A stretch of 27,490 nucleotides of DNA, taken from the NCBI GenBank assembly GCA_023229525.1, contig JALNZC010000049.1, positions 1-27,490 on the forward strand. Direction: 5' to 3'. The notes beneath the pieces were generated by a model, which searched no databases, was not told where the DNA came from, and worked only from the letters and a program-made list of their open reading frames with translations. Source of the stretch: Bacteroidales bacterium. GTDB taxonomy: Bacteria > Bacteroidota > Bacteroidia > Bacteroidales > FEN-979. Made by a program: the position numbers and the translations under genes. Shown piece by piece: positions 1 through 9,285 of this stretch (its first letter is position 1; every line of letters starts with the position of its first letter).

Positions 1-1592
1 GAGATAAAGTTACGCAGGGACAAGTCCTTTGCGAGGGTTATGCCACCAAAGAGGGATCTCTGGCGTTGGGCCGGAATTTGATGGTCGCATTCATGCCCTG
101 GAAAGGGTACAACTTTGAAGATGCTATCGTCATTTCAGAAAAGGTGGTTAAAGAGGACATTTTTACCTCCATTCATATTGAAGAATTTACCCTTGAAGTT
201 CGCGATACCAAACGCGGGGTAGAGGAACTTACCAATGATATCCCGAATGTCAGCGCTGAAGCAACCAAAGACCTGGATGAAAACGGACTAATACGGATCG
301 GTGCCGAGGTTAATGAAGGCGATATTCTTATCGGTAAAATTACACCGAAAGGTGAGAGCGATCCGACACCGGAAGAAAAATTGCTGCGGGCAATTTTCGG
401 CGATAAGGCCGGTGACGTTAAGGATGCATCTCTCAAAGCGCCCCCTTCCATGAAAGGCGTCGTTATCGAAAAGAAATTGTTCTCAAGGATCATCAAGGAC
501 AGGAAAGCGAAGACAAAAGAAAAGGATGACCTGAAGAAACTCGATGACGAATATCAGAAAGATGTTGCAAAGGTCAAAACCAGACTCATTGACAAACTTG
601 GGGTTTTAGTCAATGGTAAAGTTTCACAGGGCGTTTACAATAACTTTAAACAGGAAGTAATCGCCAAGGGCGCTAAGTTTACACCAAAAAATCTGAGCGA
701 AATCGATTTCCTCAATGTTAATCCGAATAAATGGACTACAGATAAGGAAAAGAATGACCTTGTTAAAATCCTGATAAACAATTATATCATTAAGTTTAAA
801 GAAATCATGGGTGTCCATAACCGCAAGAAATTTGTTGCGGTTGTCGGCGATGACCTCCCTGCCGGGATAGTTCAAATGGCCAAGGTTTACATTGCCAAGA
901 AGCGTAAGCTGAAAGTAGGCGATAAAATGGCCGGCCGTCATGGAAACAAAGGTATCGTTGCGCGTATCCAGCGTGAAGAAGATATGCCCTTCCTTGCCGA
1001 CGGTACACCAGTTGATGTTGTTCTGAATCCACTTGGCGTACCCTCCCGTATGAACCTTGGTCAAATCTATGAAACCATCCTGGGCTGGGCCGGAAATAAG
1101 CTTGGTCTTCGTTTTACAACTCCCATATTTGATGGCGCTTCAATAGATCAGATCAATGACTACCTGGCAAAGGCAGGGTTGCCCAGAAATGGGAAGGTAT
1201 ATCTGCACGACGGATTGTCGGGAGAACGTTTCGACCAACCAACTACTGTAGGGTTCATTTATATGATGAAACTGCATCACATGGTCGACGATAAGATGCA
1301 TGCTCGTTCCATAGGTCCATATTCACTTATCACTCAACAACCATTAGGTGGTAAAGCACAATTCGGTGGTCAGCGGTTTGGTGAAATGGAAGTATGGGCG
1401 CTCGAAGCCTTCGGAGCAGCCAATATTCTTCTTGAAATCCAGACGGTAAAATCCGACGACGTCATTGGCCGTGCCAAAGCTTATGAAACAATCGTCAAAG
1501 GAGAAAATATGCCGGTTCCAGGAATTCCGGAATCATTCAATGTCCTTATCCACGAATTGCGTGGACTGGGATTGAGCCTTACATTTGATTAA
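1..1592 (+). CDS. rpoB: DNA-directed RNA polymerase beta subunit, C-terminal part (5' truncated)
   Basis: This is the last 529 residues of RpoB; the frame is open from base 3 and the 5' part lies outside the window. RpoB forms one half of the RNA polymerase cleft and lines the catalytic centre. Visible family signatures are the VAFMPWKGYNFEDA segment near the left edge, the lysine-rich active-site stretch KVGDKMAGRHGNKG (about 910-950), and DGTPVDVVLNPLGVPSRMN (1002-1055). The C-terminal anchor ends in IHELRGLGLSLTFD and packs against RpoC in known structures. A charged, lysine-rich insert near 480-790 sits between conserved blocks. rpoC follows after 76 bases on the same strand, the usual operon order. 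Identification is certain; only the missing N-terminus limits the annotation. Confidence 0.98.
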   Translation, partial: DKVTQGQVLCEGYATKEGSLALGRNLMVAFMPWKGYNFEDAIVISEKVVKEDIFTSIHIEEFTLEVRDTKRGVEELTNDIPNVSAEATKDLDENGLIRIGAEVNEGDILIGKITPKGESDPTPEEKLLRAIFGDKAGDVKDASLKAPPSMKGVVIEKKLFSRIIKDRKAKTKEKDDLKKLDDEYQKDVAKVKTRLIDKLGVLVNGKVSQGVYNNFKQEVIAKGAKFTPKNLSEIDFLNVNPNKWTTDKEKNDLVKILINNYIIKFKEIMGVHNRKKFVAVVGDDLPAGIVQMAKVYIAKKRKLKVGDKMAGRHGNKGIVARIQREEDMPFLADGTPVDVVLNPLGVPSRMNLGQIYETILGWAGNKLGLRFTTPIFDGASIDQINDYLAKAGLPRNGKVYLHDGLSGERFDQPTTVGFIYMMKLHHMVDDKMHARSIGPYSLITQQPLGGKAQFGGQRFGEMEVWALEAFGAANILLEIQTVKSDDVIGRAKAYETIVKGENMPVPGIPESFNVLIHELRGLGLSLTFD

Positions 1593-1668
1593 ACTCCGGG
1601 CGGAATACGCCTTCGTTTATCAATGTGAAATTTCTTTTTTTCGTTTTTCAACCGACAAATAAATCAAT

Positions 1669-4600
1669 ATGGCTTACAGAAAAGACGGTCAGATAAACAG
1701 CAGCTTTTCAAGGATCACCATAAGCCTTGCTTCACCGGAGAAAATCCTCGAGATGTCAAGTGGTGAAGTTTTAAAGCCGGAAACGATTAATTACAGGACT
1801 TACAAGCCTGAACGTGACGGGCTGTTCTGCGAACGTATCTTTGGTCCGGTTAAGGATTGGGAGTGTCATTGTGGTAAATACAAACGTATCCGTTACAAAG
1901 GGATCGTTTGCGACCGTTGTGGCGTAGAGGTAACAGAAAAAAAAGTCCGTAGAGAAAGGGTGGGACATATCCAATTGGTGGTACCTGTAGCCCATATCTG
2001 GTTTTTCCGTTCGCTTCCCAATAAAATAGGCTCATTGCTTGGATTACCGACAAAGAAACTGGAGTCGATCATCTATTATGAAAAATATGTAGTGATCAAT
2101 CCCGGTATTAAACAAGCCGATGGTATTAACTACCTTGATTTCCTTTCGGAAGAAGAGTATTTTGATATCATGGATAAACTTCCGCAGGAAAATCAATATC
2201 TTGATGATTCGGATCCAAATAAATTTATAGCCAAGATGGGGGCCGAATCACTTGCTGAACTTTTATCCCGCCTCGATCTGGATAAGGAATCTTACGATTT
2301 ACGATACAAGGCAAACACGGAAACATCACAGCAACGTAAAGCTGAAGCGCTGAAGCGTCTTCAGGTTTTTGAATCGTTCCGCGACGCCCAGAAACGCCTT
2401 GAAAACCGTCCCGAATGGATGATCGTCAAAGTAGTTCCTGTTATTCCTCCCGAACTGAGACCTCTAGTGCCACTGGATGGAGGCCGTTTTGCCACTTCCG
2501 ATCTCAACGATCTGTACCGTCGCGTTATCATCCGTAATAACCGGTTGAAAAGACTGATCGAGATCAAGGCCCCGGACGTTATTCTTCGCAATGAAAAGAG
2601 GATGTTGCAGGAAGCGGTCGATTCGCTGTTCGACAATTCCCGTAAAGCCAGCGCCGTAAAAACCGAATCAAACCGCGCTCTGAAATCACTTTCCGACAGT
2701 TTGAAAGGAAAGCAGGGCCGCTTCCGCCAGAATTTACTTGGTAAACGTGTTGATTATTCCGGTCGTTCTGTTATTGTGGTTGGTCCCGAACTTAAACTGA
2801 ACGAATGCGGATTGCCGAAAGATATGGCTTCCGAGCTTTTCAAGCCATTCATTATCCGCAAAATGCTTGAACGCGGGATCGTCAAGACCGTGAAATCGGC
2901 AAAGAAAATTGTTGACCGGAAAGACCCGGTTGTCTGGGATATCCTGGAAAATATTCTCAGAGGTCACCCGGTGATGCTCAACCGTGCACCTACGCTTCAC
3001 CGTTTGGGTATTCAGGCATTCCAGCCAAAACTGATCGAAGGAAAAGCGATTCAACTTCACCCGCTGGTATGTACCGCATTCAATGCCGACTTCGACGGCG
3101 ACCAGATGGCCGTTCATGTGCCACTTGGAAATGCCGCTATCCTTGAGGCTCAACTTTTAATGCTAGCCTCCCATAACATTCTTAACCCGGCAAATGGAGC
3201 CCCCATCACAGTCCCTTCACAGGATATGGTACTTGGGCTTTATTATATGACCAAAGCCCGGAAAAACGAACCTGAACATCCTGTTAAAGGAGAAGGAATG
3301 ACCTTTTATGCCCCCGAGGAAGTGATCATTTCTTATAATGAACATTGTGTTGATCTTCATGCCATTATTAAAGTGAGACACACTTTTATGGAAAATGGAG
3401 AACGGATAACCAGGATCATCGAAACAACGGTAGGTCGTGTTCTTTTCAACCAGGTTGTACCGGAAGAATATGGTTATATAAATCAATTACTGACCAAGAA
3501 ATCGTTACGCGATATCATCGGGCAGATCCTGAAAAAAACGGGAACTGCCAAGACTGCCAAGTTTCTTGACGATATCAAGGATCTTGGATTCCGGATGGCT
3601 TTCAAAGGTGGTTTATCTTTTAACCTGGATGACGTTATTGTTCCGGCGATTAAAGGAAAACTGGTTTCTGATGCAGCTGCCGAAGTTGACGATGTGGTGA
3701 ACAACTACAATATGGGTTTTATTACCAATAACGAACGGTATAACCAGATTATCGATATCTGGACCCATGCCAATTCACAACTAACCGTTTCGTTGATGAA
3801 TCAACTCACCAAAGACAAACAAGGATTCAATCCGGTATATATGATGCTTGATTCGGGCGCCCGTGGTTCGAAAGAGCAGATCCGACAGCTCAGCGGCATG
3901 CGTGGTTTAATGGCAAAACCGCAGAAATCAGGCGCTTCCGGAGGTGAGATTATTGAAAACCCAATCCTTTCTAATTTTAAGGAAGGGCTTTCGGTTCTGG
4001 AATATTTTATCTCGACACACGGTGCGCGTAAAGGGTTGGCCGATACCGCATTGAAAACAGCGGATGCCGGTTACCTGACCCGTCGGCTGGTTGACGTTTC
4101 ACAAGATGTCATCATATCGGAAGAAGATTGCGGAACCCTCAGGGGACTGACCATTACAGCTTTGAAAAAGGCAGAAGAGGTAGTTGAATCATTATATGAC
4201 CGAATTCTGGGCCGTGTTTCTCTGCACGATATTCACCATCCCCAGACTGGCGAATTGATTGTTACTGCCGGCAATGAAATTACCGAAGAGTTGGCTCACG
4301 TCATTGACGAATCTCCGCTCGAAGGAGTAGAAATCCGTTCGGTGCTGACCTGTGAATCGAAAAAGGGGGTTTGTGCGAAATGTTATGGACGTAATCTTGC
4401 AACAGGCAGTATGGTACAAAGAGGAGAAGCAGTAGGTGTGATTGCTGCCCAGTCAATCGGAGAACCTGGAACCCAACTTACCCTTCGTACCTTCCACGTA
4501 GGAGGTGTGGCCGGGGTGAATATAGCCAGCGCATCACGCATTGAGGCTAAATATGATGGAGTCCTGGAAATTGAAGAATTGAGATCCGTCACTTACAGTG

Positions 4601-5955
4601 GGGATACCGGCGAAAAATACGATATTGTTATTGGCCGTTCTGCCGAAATGCGTATTGTGGATAAAAATACCCGCATTGCCCTTACCTCTGCTCACATTCC
4701 TTATGGTGCTCGGTTGTTTTTCCACAATGAAGATGAAGTGAAAAAAGGACAACTGATCAGCGATTGGGATCCGTATAATGCCGTTATCCTTTCAGAAGTT
4801 ACAGGTAAAGTTAACTTCGAAAATATCATCGAGAATGTCACTTTCCGCATTGAATCCGATGAACAAACCGGCTACCATGAAAAAGTTGTTATCGAGTCAC
4901 GTCAGAAGACAAAAAATCCGGCGATCAATATTCTTTCACCTTCAGGTGAGGTGATTAAAATATACGACATTCCTGTCGGATCGCATATCAACATCGAGGA
5001 TAGTGTAAAGATCAAAGCCGGTGAAATCCTGGTGAAAATCCCCCGGGCAATCGGGAAAGCAGGTGATATCACAGGAGGTCTTCCGCGGGTTACTGAATTA
5101 TTTGAGGCCCGTAACCCTTCGGATCCTGCTGTAGTTTCGGAAATTGATGGTGTGGTTTCATTTGCAAAAAAACTGAAACGCGGTAACCGCGAAGTCATCA
5201 TCACCTCCAAAACCGGTGAAGAAAAACGTTACCTGGTTCCAACAACCAAGCAGATACTTGCCCAGGAAAACGATTATGTCAAGGCCGGTACTGCACTTTC
5301 CGATGGTGCCCTTACACCAAGTGACATCCTTGCCATCAAAGGCCCTATGAAGGTGCAGGAGTATATTGTGAACGAAATTCAGGAAGTGTATAGGCTGCAG
5401 GGGGTAAAAATCAACGACAAACATTTCGAAACTATTGTACGTCAGATGATGCGTAAGGTCGAAGTGGAAGACCCCGGTGATTCCCGTTTCCTTGAAGGTG
5501 AATTGATCAATAAAATTGATTTCCAGGATGAAAATGACTGGATCTACGGGAAAAAAGTTGTTGAAGATCCCGGTGATTCTCCCACACTTAAAGCAGGGCA
5601 GATAATCAGCGCCCGCAAACTCCGCGATGAAATATCAATGCTGAAACGGAAAGACAAAAAACTGGTTGTGGCCCGCGATGCAAAACCAGCCACCGCTTTC
5701 CAGATTCTTCAGGGAATTACCCGTGCTTCATTGCAAACCAAGAGCTGGATCTCTGCTGCTTCGTTCCAGGAAACAACAAAGGTACTCACTCAGGCTGCCA
5801 TCAATGCCCGCCAGGATGAACTCATGGGACTTAAAGAAAACGTAATTGTGGGTCACCTTATCCCTGCCGGAACGGGTTTGCGTGAATATGAAAACCTGAT
5901 CGTGGGCAGTAAAGAAGATTATGAAATGCTTCTTGCTTCCAAGGAAGAAGATTAA
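1669..5955 (+). CDS. rpoC: DNA-directed RNA polymerase beta' subunit
   Basis: The protein is 1428 residues, full length for the family. RpoC carries the catalytic magnesium site of RNA polymerase. The three-aspartate motif NADFDGD is at residues 472-478 (D474, D476, D478). The N-terminal zinc site is C66, C68, C81 and C84; the second zinc site is C821, C895, C902 and C905. The trigger-loop region GEPGTQLTLRTFHVGG is near residue 935-950. The C-terminus keeps the omega-binding and jaw regions, ending in a segment with IPAGTGLREYENLIVGS. The ATG at 1669 begins MAYRKDGQ, which fits the family start. It follows rpoB by 76 bases with no convincing terminator between them, so the two are probably co-transcribed. 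Confidence 0.98.
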   Translation: MAYRKDGQINSSFSRITISLASPEKILEMSSGEVLKPETINYRTYKPERDGLFCERIFGPVKDWECHCGKYKRIRYKGIVCDRCGVEVTEKKVRRERVGHIQLVVPVAHIWFFRSLPNKIGSLLGLPTKKLESIIYYEKYVVINPGIKQADGINYLDFLSEEEYFDIMDKLPQENQYLDDSDPNKFIAKMGAESLAELLSRLDLDKESYDLRYKANTETSQQRKAEALKRLQVFESFRDAQKRLENRPEWMIVKVVPVIPPELRPLVPLDGGRFATSDLNDLYRRVIIRNNRLKRLIEIKAPDVILRNEKRMLQEAVDSLFDNSRKASAVKTESNRALKSLSDSLKGKQGRFRQNLLGKRVDYSGRSVIVVGPELKLNECGLPKDMASELFKPFIIRKMLERGIVKTVKSAKKIVDRKDPVVWDILENILRGHPVMLNRAPTLHRLGIQAFQPKLIEGKAIQLHPLVCTAFNADFDGDQMAVHVPLGNAAILEAQLLMLASHNILNPANGAPITVPSQDMVLGLYYMTKARKNEPEHPVKGEGMTFYAPEEVIISYNEHCVDLHAIIKVRHTFMENGERITRIIETTVGRVLFNQVVPEEYGYINQLLTKKSLRDIIGQILKKTGTAKTAKFLDDIKDLGFRMAFKGGLSFNLDDVIVPAIKGKLVSDAAAEVDDVVNNYNMGFITNNERYNQIIDIWTHANSQLTVSLMNQLTKDKQGFNPVYMMLDSGARGSKEQIRQLSGMRGLMAKPQKSGASGGEIIENPILSNFKEGLSVLEYFISTHGARKGLADTALKTADAGYLTRRLVDVSQDVIISEEDCGTLRGLTITALKKAEEVVESLYDRILGRVSLHDIHHPQTGELIVTAGNEITEELAHVIDESPLEGVEIRSVLTCESKKGVCAKCYGRNLATGSMVQRGEAVGVIAAQSIGEPGTQLTLRTFHVGGVAGVNIASASRIEAKYDGVLEIEELRSVTYSGDTGEKYDIVIGRSAEMRIVDKNTRIALTSAHIPYGARLFFHNEDEVKKGQLISDWDPYNAVILSEVTGKVNFENIIENVTFRIESDEQTGYHEKVVIESRQKTKNPAINILSPSGEVIKIYDIPVGSHINIEDSVKIKAGEILVKIPRAIGKAGDITGGLPRVTELFEARNPSDPAVVSEIDGVVSFAKKLKRGNREVIITSKTGEEKRYLVPTTKQILAQENDYVKAGTALSDGALTPSDILAIKGPMKVQEYIVNEIQEVYRLQGVKINDKHFETIVRQMMRKVEVEDPGDSRFLEGELINKIDFQDENDWIYGKKVVEDPGDSPTLKAGQIISARKLRDEISMLKRKDKKLVVARDAKPATAFQILQGITRASLQTKSWISAASFQETTKVLTQAAINARQDELMGLKENVIVGHLIPAGTGLREYENLIVGSKEDYEMLLASKEED

Positions 5956-5965
5956 TATTTGAGCT

Positions 5966-6277
5966 ATGCAAGACAATAAAAATCCGGTCAATCAGATCAA
6001 CATCGAAATATCCGAGGAAGTGGGTGAAGGAATTTATTCCAACCTCGCGATCATCACCCATTCTCCGACAGAATTTATTGTTGATTTTTTAAAAATGATG
6101 CCTGGTGTTCCTAAACCCAAAGTGAAATCCCGTATCATTCTTACACCTCAGCATGCAAAGCGGTTGTATAAAGCGCTGAAGGAAAATGTTACCAAGTATG
6201 AGGCCATGCATGGTGAGATCAAAGATCCGGGTGGAGATATGACCTACAACCTGCCCGTACCCACCGCTCAGGCCTGA
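5966..6277 (+). CDS. DUF3467 family small protein
   Basis: This 103-residue protein starts 10 bases after the rpoC stop and is probably the last gene of the rpoBC operon. It belongs to the DUF3467 family, which often lies directly downstream of rpoC in Bacteroidota. The core is seen as INIEISEEVGEGIYSNLAIITHS, a segment EFIVDFLKMMPGVPKPKVKSRIILTP, and a predicted helix QHAKRLYKALKENVTKYEAMHG. There is no signal peptide or membrane segment, so it should be cytoplasmic. No biochemical function is established that I know of. Its position suggests a link to transcription or a shared expression level with polymerase, but that is inference only. Confidence 0.88.
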   Translation: MQDNKNPVNQINIEISEEVGEGIYSNLAIITHSPTEFIVDFLKMMPGVPKPKVKSRIILTPQHAKRLYKALKENVTKYEAMHGEIKDPGGDMTYNLPVPTAQA

Positions 6278-6329
6278 AAGTAACCTGGCTTTTCTTCCAC
6301 GACGGTGAGGAATCTCCTCAAAATCAATA

Positions 6330-6365
6330 AAAAGTACAAATGAAATACCTTATATTTGTACTTTT
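6330..6365 (+). promoter_or_regulatory. 12-bp inverted repeat overlapping a TAnnTTTG promoter element
   Basis: Bases 6330-6341 (AAAAGTACAAAT) are an exact inverted repeat of 6354-6365, separated by 12 bases. The right arm contains TATATTTG (6351-6358), an exact match to the Bacteroidota -7 element. No clear TTG lies at the -33 distance. The GTG start of the next gene is 18 bases beyond the repeat. The site could be a palindromic operator on the promoter or a weak AT-rich terminator of the rpoBC transcript with a TTTT end; the sequence allows both. Confidence 0.5.
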
Positions 6366-6382
6366 AGTAAAATTTTCCGTTC

Positions 6383-7180
6383 GTGCCTACGCGTAAAATC
6401 CGGAATGTGGTGTTTTTTGGTGCCGGGAATCTTGCATCACACCTTGCGTTGGCTTTAGTAAAACAGGACATATCTGTTATCCAGGTGTATAACAGGACAT
6501 CCGAAAACGGAATAAAACTGGCTGCAAAAACCGGGGCGGATTACATATCCGGTATTGAGAAAATCACGCCCAGGGCTGATCTTTATATCGTCGCTGTCAC
6601 CGATTCAATCCTGCCGGAGTTCACTTCAAAAATACGGTTGAAGGACAAACTGGTGGTTCACACCTCAGGGTCGCTTGATATGAATATCCTTGCACCTGTT
6701 TCTTCAAGGAATGGCGTTTTTTACCCATTACAGACTTTTTCGGGGAAGAGATCAATCGGTTTTAGTCATATTCCTGTTTGCATAGAAGCGAAGTATAAAC
6801 AAGATCAGGATATCCTGACTGACCTCGCTTATCTTCTCACCAATGATGTTTTTCTGATCACCAGCGAGAAAAGGAAGTGGCTGCACATGACGGCAGTTTT
6901 TGCCGGTAATTTCCCTCATTTTATGTATACCATCGCTGAGGATTTGCTCCGGGAAAAGAATATTCCGTTCGATTTATTAAAACCGTTGATAAAACAGGTG
7001 GCCTTGAATGCGCAACATGACAATCTGTTTTCTCTTCAAACCGGGCCGGCGGTGCGGGAAGATTCCAATGTACTCGATGAACACCGGATGTTGTTGGATA
7101 ATTATCCTGATTACCTGGAAATCTACAACCTTTTAAGTAATAATATAATGCATTACAAAAAGCAAAATGGGAAATTATAA
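6383..7180 (+). CDS. Rossmann-fold protein with DUF2520 domain
   Basis: The 265-residue protein has an N-terminal dinucleotide-binding fold, with the glycine motif VVFFGAGNLASHLALAL at residues 9-25, and a C-terminal helical DUF2520 region containing GPAVREDSNVLDEH. This layout resembles the 6-phosphogluconate dehydrogenase and ketopantoate reductase superfamily, so an NAD(P)-dependent oxidoreductase is likely, but the substrate is unknown. The GTG at 6383 is chosen because an in-frame TAA lies at 6368-6370 and no ATG precedes the glycine motif in this frame. It opens a four-gene run. Its last 14 bases overlap the start of the kdsC-like gene, which suggests translational coupling. Confidence 0.82.
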   Translation: MPTRKIRNVVFFGAGNLASHLALALVKQDISVIQVYNRTSENGIKLAAKTGADYISGIEKITPRADLYIVAVTDSILPEFTSKIRLKDKLVVHTSGSLDMNILAPVSSRNGVFYPLQTFSGKRSIGFSHIPVCIEAKYKQDQDILTDLAYLLTNDVFLITSEKRKWLHMTAVFAGNFPHFMYTIAEDLLREKNIPFDLLKPLIKQVALNAQHDNLFSLQTGPAVREDSNVLDEHRMLLDNYPDYLEIYNLLSNNIMHYKKQNGKL

Positions 7181-7688
7181 GGAACTTTTGAAACATATCA
7201 ATACATTTATTTTCGATTACGATGGGGTGTTGACCGATGGCAGTGTCATCATGACAAGTAACGGTGAGGCTTACCGGATTTCCAGTGTGAAAGATGGATA
7301 TGCACTTCAACTCGCAAAAAAGAAAGGATATAAAGTGGCAGTTATTTCGGGGGCGAATTCGGAATCTATGGCCCTCCGTATGAAAGCGCTTCAGATTTCC
7401 GATGTGTTCCTGGGTATTGAAAAAAAACATACAGTATTCCGTGAATATCTGAAAAAAAATAACCTGCAGCCATCACAGGTGTTATTCATGGGAGATGATA
7501 TACCCGATTATGAAGTCATGCTGGAGGCGGGGGTCCCGACATGCCCGGCTGACGCAGCTGAAGAAATTAAATCCGTGGCTAAATATATTTCTCATTTTGG
7601 CGGAGGTAAAGGATGTGTCCGCGATGTAATCGAACAGGTGCTCAAGGTTCAGGGTAAATGGATGAATGATGATGCATACCATTGGTGA
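7167..7688 (+). CDS. kdsC: KdsC-type HAD phosphatase (3-deoxy-D-manno-octulosonate 8-phosphate phosphatase)
   Basis: The 173-residue protein has the length and motifs of KdsC, which removes phosphate from Kdo 8-phosphate to give Kdo for the lipid A core. HAD motif I is FDYDGVLTDG near residues 15-24 (D16 nucleophile, D18 acid/base), followed by the SSVKDGYALQLA segment. Motif II is in VAVISGAN, and motif III/IV is MGDDIPDYEVM near 110-120. The C-terminal GGGKGCVRDVIEQVL is typical of the KdsC tetramer tail. There is no cap domain, as expected for this subclass. The start overlaps the DUF2520 gene by 14 bases, and the UbiA gene follows after 24 bases. A related KdsC-like sugar phosphatase with another substrate cannot be excluded. 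Confidence 0.88.
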   Translation: MGNYKELLKHINTFIFDYDGVLTDGSVIMTSNGEAYRISSVKDGYALQLAKKKGYKVAVISGANSESMALRMKALQISDVFLGIEKKHTVFREYLKKNNLQPSQVLFMGDDIPDYEVMLEAGVPTCPADAAEEIKSVAKYISHFGGGKGCVRDVIEQVLKVQGKWMNDDAYHW

Positions 7689-7712
7689 TGTAAAAGTTAT
7701 AAAACTGAAACC

Positions 7713-8687
7713 ATGCAAGTAAAAACCCTTACGGGAGCTGAAAAACTGAAGGCGGCCGCCCGGTTGATCCGGTTGCCCAATCTCCTGATCATCATCCTTA
7801 TACAATACCTGTTGCGATATTGTATCCTCGTTCCTTTTATTTACTCCGGATCACCCTTTGCGATCAGTACCTTCACTGATTTTTCCCTGCTTGTTCTTGT
7901 GACAGTCCTCATTGCAACCGGAGGATATGTGATCAATGATTATTTCGATATTAAGATTGACCTGATCAACCGCCCGGATAAACTGGCTGTAAACCGGATC
8001 ATTTCCCCCCGGGGAACGATCAAATTACACATGATTCTCAACACCATTGCCATTTTGATTGGTTTTTACCTTGCTTATCGCGTCAGGTCATTCAGCTTCG
8101 GCATAATATTCCCGTTCATCTCCGGTTTGCTCTGGATTTATTCGGCGAAATATAAACGTGTTCTGATCTGGGGGAACATTATTGTAGCCGTGCTCTCTGC
8201 GTTTGTCATCCTGATCGTATGGTTATTCGAGTTTTTTTGGAGCCGGACGAATCCTGATTTCTTTGTGACAATTATTCCTGACCTGCAATGGGTAACCAGA
8301 GTATTTCTTGCCTATTCTCTTTTTGCATTTCTTGTATCCTTTTTCCGTGAGATTATCAAGGACATGGAAGATTGGGGTGGCGATGAACCCAATGATTGCC
8401 GCACCCTCCCGGTTGTTACCGGATTGAGATTTTCGAAATTTGTCGTGGCAGCGCTGATCATTTTCACCATCGTATTATTGGGGTATGGACAAATCCTTCT
8501 CTTCCGTATGGAATTGAAATTACTCTTCTGGTATTTCTCCATAGCCGTACAATTACCTGCTTTGTATCTTTTTATAGCACTTTTCAAAGCCAGAGAGAAG
8601 ACCGATTATCATTTACTCAGTTTGTTGTCAAAACTCATCATGATTGCAGGTATTCTTTCTTTGGAGGTGATTTTGATTACAACGTAA
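7713..8687 (+). CDS. UbiA-family prenyltransferase (geranylgeranylglycerol-phosphate geranylgeranyltransferase-like)
   Basis: This 324-residue polytopic membrane protein of the UbiA superfamily transfers a polyprenyl group to an acceptor. The first magnesium-diphosphate motif is NDYFDIKID (N75, D76, D79, D83) and the second is KDMEDWGGD (D217, D220, D224), so the active site looks intact. About eight or nine hydrophobic segments cover the rest. Members of this type in Bacteroidota are commonly annotated as the enzyme that adds the second geranylgeranyl chain in archaeal-type ether lipids. The acceptor cannot be read from the sequence; a quinone ring or another polar head is possible. It sits between kdsC and maf with gaps of 24 and 3 bases, so one operon is likely. 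Confidence 0.85.
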   Translation: MQVKTLTGAEKLKAAARLIRLPNLLIIILIQYLLRYCILVPFIYSGSPFAISTFTDFSLLVLVTVLIATGGYVINDYFDIKIDLINRPDKLAVNRIISPRGTIKLHMILNTIAILIGFYLAYRVRSFSFGIIFPFISGLLWIYSAKYKRVLIWGNIIVAVLSAFVILIVWLFEFFWSRTNPDFFVTIIPDLQWVTRVFLAYSLFAFLVSFFREIIKDMEDWGGDEPNDCRTLPVVTGLRFSKFVVAALIIFTIVLLGYGQILLFRMELKLLFWYFSIAVQLPALYLFIALFKAREKTDYHLLSLLSKLIMIAGILSLEVILITT

Positions 8688-8690
8688 GAT

Positions 8691-9275
8691 ATGATCAACC
8701 ATCGGTTAAACGGACGGCGTATCATTCTGGCCTCGCAATCGCCGAGACGCCAGTACCTGTTGAAAGAACTTGGCATCGATTTCGAAATCGGTAAGACCGA
8801 TGTGAAAGAAATTTATCCCGTCGGTTTAAAGCCTATGGAAATTGCAGTTTTTCTGGCTGAACTGAAGGCGAACAATTTCGATACCTCAAGCTTGGAAAAA
8901 GACACCATAGTCATCACCGCTGATACTATAGTGTCGATCGGAGAAGAGATACTTGGTAAACCTCGTAATTACCAGGAAGCCATACAAATGCTTCAAAAAT
9001 TATCGAATCGCAAACATGACGTAATTACGGCCGTTTGTTTGAAATCGAAGACCAGGATGAAAGTCTTTCATGTTCTATCCTCTGTTTCCTTTAAGACACT
9101 GAGCATGGAAGAGATTGATTATTATATTGATAATTTTCAACCTTTTGACAAAGCGGGTGGCTATGGTGTACAGGAATGGATCGGGTATATCGGTATCAGC
9201 AAAATTGAAGGATCATTCTTTAATGTGATGGGATTACCCGTGAAAGAACTCTATGAAGAATTATTGAAATTCTGA
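8691..9275 (+). CDS. maf: Maf-family nucleotide pyrophosphatase
   Basis: The 194-residue protein hydrolyses non-canonical or pyrimidine nucleoside triphosphates to monophosphates. Maf signatures are present in order: ASQSPRR (residues 14-20), VITADTIV with GKP downstream, and the C-terminal FDKAGGYGVQEW. The residues resemble the dTTP/UTP-type (YhdE-like) branch more than the m7GTP branch, but that assignment is tentative. The ATG at 8691 is 3 bases after the UbiA stop, so it is the last gene of the 6383-9275 operon. A convergent minus-strand gene ends 10 bases downstream, and no clear terminator hairpin lies between them. Confidence 0.92.
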   Translation: MINHRLNGRRIILASQSPRRQYLLKELGIDFEIGKTDVKEIYPVGLKPMEIAVFLAELKANNFDTSSLEKDTIVITADTIVSIGEEILGKPRNYQEAIQMLQKLSNRKHDVITAVCLKSKTRMKVFHVLSSVSFKTLSMEEIDYYIDNFQPFDKAGGYGVQEWIGYIGISKIEGSFFNVMGLPVKELYEELLKF

Positions 9276-9285
9276 TCTGAATTGT

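Noticed and set aside
1599..1611. Small GGCG/CGCC hairpin in the rpoB-rpoC gap as a terminator
   Set aside because: Only four base pairs, and the T-rich stretch starts well after the stem. Read-through into rpoC is expected.
2734..3153. Minus-strand open frame within rpoC (139 codons)
   Set aside because: It lies wholly over the most conserved part of rpoC and shows no recognisable domain.
6307..6319. GAGGA/TCCTC hairpin after the DUF3467 gene as a terminator
   Set aside because: Five base pairs with a three-base loop, followed by A-rich sequence and not a T-run.
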